Source: CAUZIZ01 sp965218775
Lineage (GTDB): Bacteria > Acidobacteriota > UBA6911 > RPQK01 > JAJDTT01
DNA: 64,000 nt
Direction: 5' to 3'
Assembly: GCA_965218775.1 (NCBI GenBank)
Contig: CBDCLS010000006.1
Span: 2,108,001 to 2,172,000, forward strand
Positions 16,931 through 26,785 of the stretch are shown in pieces; within the stretch, counting starts at the first letter, position 1, and the number at the start of each line of letters is the position of its first letter. The notes below the pieces were generated by a model. That model searched no databases. It was given only the letters and a program-made list of their open reading frames with translations, and was not told where the DNA came from. A program made the position numbers and the translations under genes.

Positions 16931-18454
16931 ATGCTTTTCCGGACTCTACTACCTTGTCTAACGGTGTTGCTGCTGAGCGGGCAGTTTCTACAGGCCGAGC
17001 ATCACAACGCAGAAAAGCCTCCGGATATAGGATCGCGCTTGGAACTGTTCGTGGATGATTATCTGATCGAATCCATGACCGGGGCGGTTGATCTGAAGCT
17101 CCACACCCCCTCCTCGGCGGGCAAGGTTCTGGACTTCTACAAGCCCTGGGAGGGTACCACCTGTTTCTATGTATCGGTTGTCCACGGGGAGGGGCTGTAT
17201 CGGATGTACTACCGAGGCCACAGCCTGCCCTCGGAGATAGCTCCATCGTTGGTTACCCCAGGGGAGACCGTAGTTCCGGAGCACAAGGAGGTAACCTGTT
17301 ACGCCGAAAGCCGCGACGGACGGATCTGGACAAAGCCATCTCTGGGCATCGTGGAGTTTCAGGGATCGAAGGACAACAACATCATCTGGGACGGTTTCGG
17401 TACCCTCAACTTCATGGTGTTTCGCGACACCAACCCGACAACCCCAGCCGAGCAGCGCTACAAGGCTCTTGCCACGGGACAACCCAACCGGCCGCAGAAG
17501 CGGGTGGTGGGAATGGTATCGGCCGACGGAATCCACTGGAAACCCATTCGGGAGAAGGCACTGTTGACGCAGCGCCCCACCGACAACGGTGGGGATGGGT
17601 TCCTGTGGGACAGCGTCCGGGGCGAATATGTGGCTTATCTTCGTGTCTGGTATCCTTCCCGTTGGCAGGATCCCAACAATCGGCGTAGGCCAACGATTCG
17701 CGCCATCGGCCGGGCCACCTCGCCCGATTTCCTGAACTGGAGCGGTCTGGAGGACATCGACCTGGGTGGAGCCCCAAGGGACCATTTTTACACCAACGGA
17801 ATCACTCCCTACTTTCGGGCACCCCACATTTTTCTCGGTTTTCCCAAGCGCTTCATCCCCTGGCGAACCCGGATCTCCGACGCTCCGGTGAACGGATCTT
17901 CAGATACGGTTTTCATGACCAGCCGGGATGGTTTGCACTGGGATCGCACCTTCCTGGAGTCCTTCATAAGGCCGGGCCGGGATCGGAAGAACTGGGTCAA
18001 TCGCAACAACGCGACCTCGACGGGTGTGGTGGAGACAGGCGAGGATGAGATCTCACTCTACGTGCTTCGCAATTACAAGTCTCCCAGCATCCACATGGAG
18101 CGCATGACGTTGCGTACGGACGGCTTTGCCTCTCTGCGCGCCAGATACTCGGGGGGAGAGGTCCTGACCAGGCCGCTCAAGTTCGAGGGCAGCAACCTCG
18201 TCCTGAATTTTGCCACATCGGCGGCGGGCAGCATTCGACTCGAGATCCAGGAAGAAGACGGAAGTCCGCTCCCCGGGTTCAGCCTGGAGGAGTCCCCGCT
18301 GATCTGGGGAGATGAGATAGAGCACACGGTCCGCTGGAAGCGGAGCCACAGCCAGGCCACATCAGACGAGCCCCTGAAGAGAGTCTCTGGGAAAGCCGTG
18401 CGACTGCTGTTCGTGATGAAGGACGCCGACCTGTATTCACTGCGCTTTCGGTGA
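16931..18454 (+). CDS. Secreted five-bladed beta-propeller protein, GH32/43-clan-like (paralogue C)
   Basis: A 507-residue secreted protein. I chose ATG 16931 because AAGGGGG lies upstream and a signal peptide (FRTLLPCLTVLLLSGQFLQA) follows. Family blocks in order: RLELFVDDYLIESM, YKPWEG, LYRMYYRGH, CYAESRDGRIWTKPSLGIVE, GSKDNNIIW, RYKALATG, SADGIHWKPI, APHIFLGFPKRF, SRDGLHWDRTFLESFIRPG. The C-terminal module ends KAVRLLFVMKDADLYSLRF. Bladed repeats with one SxDGxxW motif each point to the propeller glycosidase clan, but I cannot name a catalytic residue. It follows the truncated paralogue B on the same strand. Confidence 0.78.
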   Translation: MLFRTLLPCLTVLLLSGQFLQAEHHNAEKPPDIGSRLELFVDDYLIESMTGAVDLKLHTPSSAGKVLDFYKPWEGTTCFYVSVVHGEGLYRMYYRGHSLPSEIAPSLVTPGETVVPEHKEVTCYAESRDGRIWTKPSLGIVEFQGSKDNNIIWDGFGTLNFMVFRDTNPTTPAEQRYKALATGQPNRPQKRVVGMVSADGIHWKPIREKALLTQRPTDNGGDGFLWDSVRGEYVAYLRVWYPSRWQDPNNRRRPTIRAIGRATSPDFLNWSGLEDIDLGGAPRDHFYTNGITPYFRAPHIFLGFPKRFIPWRTRISDAPVNGSSDTVFMTSRDGLHWDRTFLESFIRPGRDRKNWVNRNNATSTGVVETGEDEISLYVLRNYKSPSIHMERMTLRTDGFASLRARYSGGEVLTRPLKFEGSNLVLNFATSAAGSIRLEIQEEDGSPLPGFSLEESPLIWGDEIEHTVRWKRSHSQATSDEPLKRVSGKAVRLLFVMKDADLYSLRFR

Positions 18455-18461
18455 GGCGTTA

Positions 18462-18639
18462 AGCCGCATTTCTCATCGCCGGTCTACTACGTCGCCGCAA
18501 TCATCCGCCCTGGCTGTGTTTCGCTCGGTCGGCCTCCTCGACGTACTGTACAAGTACGACTGCGCAGGCCTCGGTCGCAAGCCTTGCCAGGACGGCCCTT
18601 GCGACGCCTCGCTACGACAGGCGATGAGAAATGCGGGCT
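18462..18639. repeat. ~178-bp imperfect palindrome able to form one long hairpin
   Basis: The outer arms (18462-18480 and 18620-18639) are nearly perfect reverse complements, and inner segments continue to pair along the whole length to a centre at GTACTGTACAAGTAC (18543-18557). It lies just 3' of paralogue C, before the end of convergent paralogue D. It could act as a bidirectional terminator, or be a non-autonomous palindromic element. Confidence 0.75.
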
Positions 18640-18729
18640 AAAACCTGAAGACAAGAGTTTCACGGCGGCCCGGAAGCCGCCGCAAGGGCCAGCATCAAGA
18701 ACAGGAGTATCGCGGGATCTGGCTTTCCC

Positions 18730-20292
18730 TCATTCGCCATCCAGGAACTGGAAGGCATACAGTTTGACTGACTGACCTCTGAAGCGCAGTCGGACGGACC
18801 TCCCGAAAAGGGAGGATAGATCCTCTTTTCCCTTCCAGGTCACCCTTCGATGAACATCGTTTGAGTCGAGGCGATCCGCGTCCTCCTCCCCAAAACCAGG
18901 AATCGGTTGCCCGCCCTGATTCAGGATCTCCACTTTGAGCCACCCCCGTGAGCTGGCATCCAGGTTCACTTCCAGGCGGTTGCCGGCCAACTCGAACGGG
19001 TGTGTCGTCAAGGTTGCACCTTTTGCCGATGCATCTCGTGAGATGAACCCGTCGCGTCGGACCCGGAGCCGTCCAATCGAAGAACTGTAGGTCTCCACCT
19101 TGGACTGGTCGTGTAGTCGGTCGTAGCCGCTGTAGTACATCCAGAGCTCGTCGCCTCGGGCCACGACACCCCGTCCCATGTACAGCATCCCCGAATCGAA
19201 TTGCCCGCGGCGGCCCAGCCGGACGAAAGGCTCTCGCCAGCGTCTGAAGTGTTTGCCGTCACTACTCGCTGCCAATTGGATGTCCAGGGTGTCGCTGCTG
19301 TGGTGGAAGGCCGCAGTAAAGATGAAATAGGCCTCTTGAGCGAACGGGTACTTGATGGCCGCCGAGTCGTAGAGTCCTCCACCCCACAGATCCTTGTCCT
19401 CGGGATGGTCGAAATCGGGCTCCAGAATCTTCTCCGGTTCCGGGAAGTTTTCGAAGTCCGCACTCTCGGAGCGGCCGATGGCACGGTAGTCAAAGGAGCC
19501 CCTCAGCTCCCCATCCTTGACACGCAGGTATTCGTTCCAACGCACGAAGGCCACGTATTTCCGGATCCGTTCGTCCCAGAAGGCCACATTCGCGGTGTCC
19601 GTATACCAGGGAAGGATGGACTCGTTCTCGGTGTAGGTCCAGTGAACACCGTCGTGTGAATAGGCTCCACCAATACCCGAATAGTGCCAGGTCTCAGGGG
19701 GTTCCTCTGCATAGCGGAAGCGGGCACCCCCATCGTAGAACGAAACGTAGGTGTACTTGCCACGACCACAGATGAGCTTGAAGCGCTTCGCGTCGCTGGC
19801 CGATGGATCCAGGAAAACGCTCCCTACGTCTGTCAGGACGATGTTGTTTTCCTTGTTGCCCCCATAGTCAACCAGCCCCAGGCTGGGCCGGGTCCAATGG
19901 ATCCCATCGGTGGAAGTTGCATAGCAGAGCCTGCCGATCTTGTCCTCTCCCCGAGCGCCGTACCAGAGCTTGTAGAGTCCGTCGTGGTCGACCACGCTGA
20001 CGCTGTGCAGTCCATATCTCTCCCAGGGCCTTTCGGGTGAGAGCATCGGGCCCTCGGTTCGCTGAGCCGGGTTCGGGGTGATCTGGAATCCCCCGTTGGG
20101 GTCGGATACCAGCGAATCGTTGAAGAGAAGGTGGCGGTGTGTCCCCAGGTCCAGAGTGCGGTGGACCTGGGGCGTCGTCGATTGACAAGCGGTTGCCAGT
20201 CCTGACAGGAGCAGGATCGAAATCAGGCGAAGGCAGAGACTCCTTGATCTGGGTCGGGGAAGGGGTCCTACTTCAGCGGGTTTTGGTACCAT
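18730..20292 (-). CDS. Propeller-family lipoprotein, GH32/43-clan-like (paralogue D)
   Basis: A 520-residue predicted lipoprotein: the signal ends LLLSGLATAC, a good lipobox. Family blocks are HRHLLFNDSLVSD, LSPERPWERYGLHSV, LYKLWYGARGED, CYATSTDGIHWTRPSLGLVDYGGNKENNIV, YSHDGVHWTYTENE and ASSDGKHFRRWREPFVRLG. The C-terminal module (RLEVNLDASSRGWLKVEI to LRFRGQSVKLYAFQFLDG) matches paralogue A best. The start overlaps the 3' end of the upstream FG-GAP lipoprotein gene by 25 bp, so the two are co-expressed and probably act together at the outer membrane. Confidence 0.78.
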   Translation of the reverse strand: MVPKPAEVGPLPRPRSRSLCLRLISILLLSGLATACQSTTPQVHRTLDLGTHRHLLFNDSLVSDPNGGFQITPNPAQRTEGPMLSPERPWERYGLHSVSVVDHDGLYKLWYGARGEDKIGRLCYATSTDGIHWTRPSLGLVDYGGNKENNIVLTDVGSVFLDPSASDAKRFKLICGRGKYTYVSFYDGGARFRYAEEPPETWHYSGIGGAYSHDGVHWTYTENESILPWYTDTANVAFWDERIRKYVAFVRWNEYLRVKDGELRGSFDYRAIGRSESADFENFPEPEKILEPDFDHPEDKDLWGGGLYDSAAIKYPFAQEAYFIFTAAFHHSSDTLDIQLAASSDGKHFRRWREPFVRLGRRGQFDSGMLYMGRGVVARGDELWMYYSGYDRLHDQSKVETYSSSIGRLRVRRDGFISRDASAKGATLTTHPFELAGNRLEVNLDASSRGWLKVEILNQGGQPIPGFGEEDADRLDSNDVHRRVTWKGKEDLSSLFGRSVRLRFRGQSVKLYAFQFLDGE

Positions 20293-21479
20293 ACGACGTT
20301 CTTGCTCCCTCGGCCGGCAACCAGTAGGTCCAGGTCGGTGTCCGCGTCCAGATCCACCGCTCGAATATCATAGGCTTCCTGGTTTTCGTCCAGGATATGT
20401 GTCTCGAACTGACCGGAACCGTCATTCTCGAACCAGGCGGCCTGCTTGGAGCCGAAGGCGCAGGTGGCGGCATCCACATCTCCGTCCTGGTCTAGATCTG
20501 CAACCGTGAGAGAGTGGGGTTCCTGAATGGTGGCATTGATGTCATGAATCTCCCACTCGGGAGCCTCGAACCAGATCACACCCTTGGCGTGTCCGCGAGA
20601 GGCTATGAAGTCGGTCTTGCCGTCGCCGTTTACATCGGCTGGATGGATGTTGGTTGCGCCCGGCTCATCGCCTCCCAGGCGGTGTTTCGTCCATGGCTGT
20701 TTCGGATCCTCGGGAGCTTCCCACCAGGCGAACCAGTTGCCCAGGCCAGTGGTGTCGCTGGGTCCCCCCTTGGCTGCACTGGCAGCGTCTGGTCGTCCGT
20801 CGCCGTTGACGTCGCCGAATCCCAGGTAGTGACTCAGACCGGGTGCGTCGCCGGCGGCAAAGACGTGGCGGTCCCAGCTGGGAGCGGACTGGGGATTCTC
20901 AGGGACACGCAGCCAGACCAGGGAGTCGGGGACAGGGCCCTTGGGTTGGGCACTGGTGGCGAGTAGATCCAGTTTCCCGTCCTGGTCGATGTCCCCTGTC
21001 AAGAGCCCGTGGATTCCGTCGACCTGATCGTCGATCAAGTGATAAACCCAGGGTTCGGACAATGGGTTCGTGGGTTGCTCCAGCCAGAAGATGAGACCCG
21101 GTTGGTAGCGGGCGCCGATCCAGTCCAGGTCGCCGTCGTCGTCCACGTCCATGACTTCGCTGTGGATGCAGTCCCTCTTCTCATCGTCGTCGAGGATGGT
21201 CTCCTTCCAATCCGGAGCCACGAACAGGCGAGTCTTGCCATCGCTGTTGCTGATCACATCGGGCAAGTCATCCCCGCTGAACTCCCCTGCTACTGCCGTG
21301 AGGGTGTTGAGCCCCGAATGGATCTGGTGCTTTTGCCACTCTACCTTTGGAGGAGGAGGGACAGGATCCGGTTTCGACGCGCAGGACAGACACAAAGCGA
21401 TGCTGGCCAGCAGGACTGGAGCCGACCAGGGAAAACGGGATTGATGAGGCCGACGAGACGGCCGTTGGATATTCCTCAA
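20268..21479 (-). CDS. FG-GAP/VCBS repeat lipoprotein
   Basis: A 403-residue predicted lipoprotein with signal PVLLASIALCLSC. It holds about seven calcium-loop repeats of the VCBS/FG-GAP type: DVDDDGDLDWIG, GDIDQDGKLDLLA, GDVNGDGRPDAAS, ADVNGDGKTDFIA, ADLDQDGDVDAAT, VDLDADTDLDLLV. These build a seven-bladed propeller that binds calcium. The start is TTG at 21479, decided by the strong AGGGAGGTAAG site 6-7 nt upstream. It is the first gene of a two-gene unit with propeller paralogue D. A surface binding or scaffolding role is an inference. Confidence 0.85.
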   Translation of the reverse strand: MRNIQRPSRRPHQSRFPWSAPVLLASIALCLSCASKPDPVPPPPKVEWQKHQIHSGLNTLTAVAGEFSGDDLPDVISNSDGKTRLFVAPDWKETILDDDEKRDCIHSEVMDVDDDGDLDWIGARYQPGLIFWLEQPTNPLSEPWVYHLIDDQVDGIHGLLTGDIDQDGKLDLLATSAQPKGPVPDSLVWLRVPENPQSAPSWDRHVFAAGDAPGLSHYLGFGDVNGDGRPDAASAAKGGPSDTTGLGNWFAWWEAPEDPKQPWTKHRLGGDEPGATNIHPADVNGDGKTDFIASRGHAKGVIWFEAPEWEIHDINATIQEPHSLTVADLDQDGDVDAATCAFGSKQAAWFENDGSGQFETHILDENQEAYDIRAVDLDADTDLDLLVAGRGSKNVVWYQNPLK

Positions 21480-21661
21480 GGCTTACCTCCCTTTCTTGAG
21501 TCCAAATCCAGACTATAAGTCTGCATCACCTGGAATGCCAGTCGGGATTGACTGCCCAAGTCTCCCACAAGTGTGCCAGCAACACGGTCCAGGGGGCGAG
21601 CCTGTCTGTTATAATTTTTCCTGTAACTACCAGACTCAACCGACAAAGGAGAGAATTCCCG

Positions 21662-22489
21662 ATGAAAACGACGCTGACTGTTTGCCTAGCCTTCACGCTA
21701 ATCTTGAGCCCACTCTTTGCCGGAGTCGTCTACGAGATTGAAGTCAAAGATCACGAGCAGTCGCCTCCCAAGAACGAAAGCATTCAAGCGGCCGTCGAAG
21801 GGCGTCATCTGAAGATGGGGATCGCCTCGGGCGAACAGGGCTTGGAAAGGGAGATGATCTATAGTGCAGATCGCCGCGAGATGGTGGTGGTTGACCACAA
21901 GCAACAGAGCTACTCGATAATGGACACGAAGACGGTAGCTGAGATTGGCCGGCAGTTGAATGACGCCATGAGTCAGATGCAGGAAGCCCTCAAGAACGTA
22001 CCGGAAGACAAACGAGCGATGGTAGAGGCAATGATGAAGCAGCGTATGCCCCAACAAGCCCCCGAGGGGTCGAAAGCCGAACTGAAGAAGACGGGCGAAG
22101 AGGCCAAGCACAACGGTTACCCCTGTGTGAAGTATGACGTGTTCCGTGGTGGCCACAAGATTCGCGAACTCTGGGTGACGGATTGGGGCAATGTGGAGGG
22201 CGGGGGCGACTTTTCCGATGTTTTCGAGGATATGGCTGGGTTTTTCCGTGAAATGATGGATGCCCTTTCCGGAGGTTTAGGTGGAGGTTTTCCCGGTGGT
22301 GGGGGAGAGAGCTTTTTCGAGTATATGAAGGAGTTGGACGGTTTCCCGGTTGTGACCAGGGACCTGGGGGATGATGGATCGCTGGACCGCGAAACTACGC
22401 TCCGCTCGGCAAAGCGGCAGACCATTGACCCGGACGCCTTCGAGCCACCTTCAGGCTACAAGCGTCAAGAGATGTTCCCGGGGCGGTAG
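21662..22489 (+). CDS. Exported DUF4412-like protein
   Basis: A 275-residue exported protein. ATG 21662 has AAAGGAGAG upstream and begins a signal peptide (TLTVCLAFTLILSPLFAGV). The body contains a beta-rich domain (YEIEVKDHEQS, MIYSADRREMVVVDHKQQSY) and a methionine- and glutamine-rich middle, resembling DUF4412 proteins of unknown function. The C-terminal third has a glycine-rich stretch (GGLGGGFPGGGG) and then FPVVTRDLGDDGS. A TATAAT at 21610-21615 could be the -10, with no clear -35. It is monocistronic and convergent with the large dehydrogenase gene downstream. Confidence 0.7.
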   Translation: MKTTLTVCLAFTLILSPLFAGVVYEIEVKDHEQSPPKNESIQAAVEGRHLKMGIASGEQGLEREMIYSADRREMVVVDHKQQSYSIMDTKTVAEIGRQLNDAMSQMQEALKNVPEDKRAMVEAMMKQRMPQQAPEGSKAELKKTGEEAKHNGYPCVKYDVFRGGHKIRELWVTDWGNVEGGGDFSDVFEDMAGFFREMMDALSGGLGGGFPGGGGESFFEYMKELDGFPVVTRDLGDDGSLDRETTLRSAKRQTIDPDAFEPPSGYKRQEMFPGR

Positions 22490-22586
22490 CGCTCCAGAAT
22501 TCGTCTAAACGTCTGAACGTCGCACGTTGCTGAGGAAGGCCTCGATTAATCTAAGATCAAGTCGCAGCCAAGTACGGAGTCAACCA

Positions 22587-25500
22587 CTAACGTCGACGCA
22601 TGGCGGTCTCTTTCAAGAACGCAAGTAGGTCGGCGAGCTCCTGTTCGGAGAGCAGCTGGTCCAGGCCGGAGGGCATGACGGAGACTGTGCCCGGCCTTAT
22701 CTCGGCAATTTCAGTTCGGGCCAGACGAACCCTGGTCTCCGCTCCGGTCACCAACAGCACCTCGTCGCGAGCGTCCTCGCGCAGGACCCCATTGTGTACT
22801 TCGCCGGACTTCGTCTCGATCACTATGGGTTCGTAGCTGCGCACGAAGCTGGCGCTGGGGAAGACCATTGACTCCAGGAGGTCCCGTTCGCTTCGAATCT
22901 GGCCGATTCTGGAGAGGTCGGGACCCAGGTCCCCACCCAGGTAACCCACCTCATGGCAGGAGGAGCAGGCCGCCTTGGACCCGTTGAAGACAGACTGACC
23001 CCGGCGCGCATCGCCTCCCTTACAGCTCTCCAGTAGTTTCTCCAGGAGTGCTTTCTGCTGCGCGATGTTCAGGTCGAGCGAGGTCAGGAGCTCCTGCGCC
23101 TGGTCCCTCAAGGGTTTGGGAAAGCTGAGCAGAGAGGACTGGAGCTGGTCTGGGCGTAGATTGCCTAGACTTTGCGATTCTCTGAGGGAGGCCAGGAGCC
23201 TCTTGCCGACCATCTCGTCGTCGGAGTTTGAGAAGGCGGACAACAGCTTGGGAAGCTCCATGGGGCCGACGTCCCGCAGGGAGTCAGTCAAGGTCAGCAG
23301 TTGTTCAGGAATCAGCTGCGCTTTTCCCAGCACTGTCGATCCCGCGCTGCGAAGGGCCAGGGGCTGGCTTGGCTCGATGCTGCCTATCAATACCCCGAAG
23401 ATCTCGGGTTCGAGACTTCCTGGTCCTTCGGGAACTGCAGCCAGTGCCTGCAGACGGACTGATTTCTCGCGGCCCACGTCCCGGCCGACTTTCAGGAGGG
23501 CCGATTTGAGATCGTCAGCTCCCTCCTCTGGAAGTGGCAGAGCGGTGGTTGTCGAAACTGTCTCTCGAACCAGGTCTGTATCCTTCTCGGATAGTACCCT
23601 GGCCAGGGCTGTTGTCCACGCAGTTGGCAGCTCCCTCAGCGGGGCTTGTGCCATCGACCGCAGGGCCGCAAGCTGGGAGTCCGTTGATCTGGTTTCCTGG
23701 ACCAGACTAGCCAGGAGCTCCTGGATGGCGGCACTGGTGGAGAGCTCCGCCAGCCGCCGTTGGAGACCCTGGTGCTTCTTGGGAGTCAAGGTTTTGTCAG
23801 CCAGATGTCGTCGGAAGAAACCGGTCAGGTCGGCGCCCCAGTCGGCATGGTGGCCTATGATCCACCAGGCGGCGTCCTGAAGCGGCCCGTCCTCAGAGGA
23901 CAGCGTGGCTGTAACCGTCCCGGGAGTCAGTTTGCCAGAGTCCATCTGATCCAGAGCGATCAAAGCAGCCTTCCTGGTTGTGGATGCGGTAGCTTGCAGG
24001 CCTTCCGCGGTGCCGATCGGATCATCGATTTCGATCAGCGCATAGGTCAGTGCGTGCTCCAGGATCCGGTCGTTTTCTGAGCTGGCCTGAGCTAGCAGGA
24101 CGGGAACGGCTGACTTGTCACCGATCCGGCCAAGAGCTTCGGCAGCGGTCCGCCGGAGGTGGCTGGAGCCACTCTTCAGGAGATCCATCAGCTGCGGTAG
24201 GGCTTCGGCATCCTTCCAGGCGCTGACCGAGTGCAGTGCCGCCTGGCGAACGCTGTCGTCCTGGTCTGAAAGGGCGGTTCGAACCATTGCTCGGGCGCCC
24301 GGGTCCTGGATTCGGGTGAGGGCCCAGACGGTGCCGCGGCGAGCCCTGACCGAACTCGAGCTCTTCATGGTCCCGGCCAGGGCGGAGAAACCTCCGTTTC
24401 CCAGTTTAGCAAGTCGATGGATAGCCTGGCTTCTCACCGCCGGCCGTTCATCGTCCAGTAGCCCTGCCAGCTGCCCTGGCTTCAGTCCGTCCCAGCCGAT
24501 CCTGCGTCCGCGGGGATCCTTGATCCTGGGCGCACCTCTTTTTCGGACCCGGTAGATGGCACCTGGGACATCGGGTTTGGCCAGCTGCGAAGTGGGACAG
24601 CAGAGTTTGTACCAGCCACCAGTGTCGATCACCAACAGGCTGCCGTCGGCGTCCTCCAGGACGTCGGTGGGATGAAAGTCCTGCGCGCTGGAAACCAGGA
24701 AGTCGCTATCGCGGGTCTCGAAGGTGGCACCCTTGGGTACCAAAATGTGACGCGTCACCTTGTGCAGGTTGAAAAGGGAGGTAAACAGATTGTTCTGATA
24801 CTCCTGGCCGAAGACGGCTGAGCGATAGCGGGCCAGACCGCAGGGCGCGCCAGGGCCGAAGTGGGTCATCGGAGGCAGCAGCTCCCCGGTTTTCTTGTGT
24901 CCGTCGGTAACGCCATGGGCCTTTCCGTAGACGCCACCGTAGACGGCATGGATGAGGCCATCCCGGCGCCCTTGTCCAGGTTGGCGGACGAAGGTAGCCG
25001 AGACGATGCGCTCGCCGCCAGGGGTGAAGACGACGTCCACCGGATTGTCCATGCCGCCCGTCATCACCGACTCCACAAGGGTGTCTCCGGGCCGGCGACG
25101 GAAGACATGGGCGGCTCGGGTGACCAATGGAGGTTTGCCCGGACGAGGGTAGGTTTGCTCCGCGAATGCCCCCTTACACCAGTAGATCCATCCATCGAGT
25201 CCCAAATAGGGTCCGTGAAGATCGTTGGCGCAGCCGGTCAGGGTCTTGCCTTGAAACCACTCCTCCCGTCGATCTGCAACCCCGTCATCATCGGTATCGG
25301 TCAGTTTCCAGATGCTGGGCGGGGCGGCCACGTAAAGCGATCCGTCAAACCATAGGGTGCCCTCGGGAAACATCATCCGGTCGGCAAAGACGACCCGCTT
25401 GTCGAAGGTTCCGTCGCCGTCGGTGTCCTCCAGTCTCAGGATGCTATGAGGCTTTTTCTGGAGCTGCTTCTCGACCTTTTCATTGGAGCCGGAAGACTCG

Positions 25501-25703
25501 GCGACATAGAGGCGCCCCTGTTCGTCGAAGGCCCCTACGATGGGACGCTCGACCAGAGGTGGGCCAGCCGCGAGCCGCAGCTCGAAGCCCTCCGGCACCT
25601 GGATCAGATCGTTGGCAGAATGGGGTCCTCGCAGGAGCAGCCAGGCGACTAGACCGATGGCGGCGATCGTGAGTAGTGCGGCTAGAGTTCTTAGGTACGT
25701 CAC
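22587..25703 (-). CDS. Large PVC-type membrane-bound dehydrogenase with HEAT repeats and C-terminal heme-binding domain
   Basis: A 1038-residue exported protein. After an N-terminal membrane anchor (LAALLTIAAIGLVAWLLL) comes a PQQ-type beta-propeller dehydrogenase domain (about residues 35-370; VPEGFELRLAAGPP, LEDTDGDGTFD, MDNPVDVVFTPGG). Alpha-helical HEAT repeats follow (about 385-860; LLDDERPAVRSQAIHRLAKL, LKSGSSHLRRTAAEALGRIG). A single cytochrome-like CSSCH (about 905) sits in a TIGR02603-type heme-binding domain. I chose GTG 25703 because it overlaps the esterase stop by 4 bp (GTGA); GTG 25739 would overlap by 40 bp. Known relatives occur in Planctomycetes, Verrucomicrobia and Acidobacteria and are thought to oxidise sugars in the periplasm. 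The substrate is unknown. Confidence 0.88.
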   Translation of the reverse strand: MTYLRTLAALLTIAAIGLVAWLLLRGPHSANDLIQVPEGFELRLAAGPPLVERPIVGAFDEQGRLYVAESSGSNEKVEKQLQKKPHSILRLEDTDGDGTFDKRVVFADRMMFPEGTLWFDGSLYVAAPPSIWKLTDTDDDGVADRREEWFQGKTLTGCANDLHGPYLGLDGWIYWCKGAFAEQTYPRPGKPPLVTRAAHVFRRRPGDTLVESVMTGGMDNPVDVVFTPGGERIVSATFVRQPGQGRRDGLIHAVYGGVYGKAHGVTDGHKKTGELLPPMTHFGPGAPCGLARYRSAVFGQEYQNNLFTSLFNLHKVTRHILVPKGATFETRDSDFLVSSAQDFHPTDVLEDADGSLLVIDTGGWYKLCCPTSQLAKPDVPGAIYRVRKRGAPRIKDPRGRRIGWDGLKPGQLAGLLDDERPAVRSQAIHRLAKLGNGGFSALAGTMKSSSSVRARRGTVWALTRIQDPGARAMVRTALSDQDDSVRQAALHSVSAWKDAEALPQLMDLLKSGSSHLRRTAAEALGRIGDKSAVPVLLAQASSENDRILEHALTYALIEIDDPIGTAEGLQATASTTRKAALIALDQMDSGKLTPGTVTATLSSEDGPLQDAAWWIIGHHADWGADLTGFFRRHLADKTLTPKKHQGLQRRLAELSTSAAIQELLASLVQETRSTDSQLAALRSMAQAPLRELPTAWTTALARVLSEKDTDLVRETVSTTTALPLPEEGADDLKSALLKVGRDVGREKSVRLQALAAVPEGPGSLEPEIFGVLIGSIEPSQPLALRSAGSTVLGKAQLIPEQLLTLTDSLRDVGPMELPKLLSAFSNSDDEMVGKRLLASLRESQSLGNLRPDQLQSSLLSFPKPLRDQAQELLTSLDLNIAQQKALLEKLLESCKGGDARRGQSVFNGSKAACSSCHEVGYLGGDLGPDLSRIGQIRSERDLLESMVFPSASFVRSYEPIVIETKSGEVHNGVLREDARDEVLLVTGAETRVRLARTEIAEIRPGTVSVMPSGLDQLLSEQELADLLAFLKETAMRRR

Positions 25704-26785
25704 TTTACCAGTGCCGAGCGAAACCACTCGGCCATCCACTCGAAGTACTTCACCCGGAAGACATGCCCGTCATTGGGGCGGTACACCGTGAATCTTTCTG
25801 GATGCCCAGCCTTCAAATAGGCCGGACTTGCCACTCGAAGGAGCTGATCGACGCCGGAGGCCGGCATATCGGGATCGTGCAGCGGAGCCAAGACCATCAG
25901 GGGTCGCGGTGTGATGCAGCTGGCCACGATTTCAGGGTGGTCGAAGTAACGGAGCAGACCGGGAACGTAATGAAAAGAGCTCTGGCGATCGGGATCTCCT
26001 TCGTGGATGTCCAGCGCCAGGCTTCCCAGACCTCCACACATGGGTGCGCTGGCAGCAATCGAGGGATCACAAGCCGCCGCCCACCAGGCAGCATATCCAC
26101 CGAGCGAGAAGCCGGTCAGCCCGATCCTCTGGGAGTCGACCATTGGTTGGGACGCCAGCACCCGGGCCGCGCTGAGGGCTTCCTCCACCAGGAATCCCAT
26201 CTGAGGTCGGCCGTAAGGGGCCAGGAGACGAGCTTCGCGATCCCAATCCTCAAACACCCGTCGCCGTGCTACCGTGCCCTTGAGGGTGATCGACAGGGTA
26301 GCAAAGCCGCGCCGGGCCAGTTCTCTTGCCCAACCCATCAGGGGACCCTCATCCGGACCCTCGCGATAGAAGCGCGCTTCGGTCATTCGTGCAGCGTCAC
26401 CGCCGGTGCCAGGCATACAGACGACTCCGGGCAGCGCGCCCGTCGCTGCTCCAGCTGGGGTAATCAGGACGCCGGGGACCGTCTCTCCCAACGAGTTCTG
26501 AAAACTCACACTCATCACCGAAAGTCCGTCGGAGGTTGTTTTCGAGGCCTCTCCCTTGAAAGTGATGGCGGTGGGTAATTCCCCCAGTCCCAAGAGCTCC
26601 AAGACCTTGGGTCGGATGGCCGGGCCTCGAACCGGGTCGGGGTAGGCCGGCGTGATGTCGCGAGGGATCCGGTAGCGAGGAAGCTCCTCAGGGGGCGCTC
26701 CCTGCAGGAGACCAAGAAGCGTCGAAGCAGCAATGAACAGGGCGAATCTCGGGATTATCGGCAAGACAGGTTTCATGATTCTCAT
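25700..26785 (-). CDS. Exported alpha/beta-hydrolase, acetyl-xylan-esterase/dienelactone-hydrolase type
   Basis: A 361-residue exported hydrolase. The signal peptide is at residues 5-29 (PVLPIIPRFALFIAASTLLG). The nucleophile elbow GFSLGG carries the serine. The acid is probably Asp in APLHDPDMPA and the histidine lies in NDGHVFRVKYF. The order and spacing fit the acetyl-xylan-esterase-like family of glycan esterases. It is translationally coupled to the large dehydrogenase by a 4-bp overlap, suggesting an operon that removes ester groups from a glycan and oxidises the product. Confidence 0.85.
   Translation of the reverse strand: MRIMKPVLPIIPRFALFIAASTLLGLLQGAPPEELPRYRIPRDITPAYPDPVRGPAIRPKVLELLGLGELPTAITFKGEASKTTSDGLSVMSVSFQNSLGETVPGVLITPAGAATGALPGVVCMPGTGGDAARMTEARFYREGPDEGPLMGWARELARRGFATLSITLKGTVARRRVFEDWDREARLLAPYGRPQMGFLVEEALSAARVLASQPMVDSQRIGLTGFSLGGYAAWWAAACDPSIAASAPMCGGLGSLALDIHEGDPDRQSSFHYVPGLLRYFDHPEIVASCITPRPLMVLAPLHDPDMPASGVDQLLRVASPAYLKAGHPERFTVYRPNDGHVFRVKYFEWMAEWFRSALVK

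Noticed and set aside
18640..18730. CGGCGGC-CCGGAA-GCCGCCG hairpin as a terminator
   Set aside because: A short 7-bp stem with no T-run, beside a much larger palindrome, so it is not supported as a separate signal.
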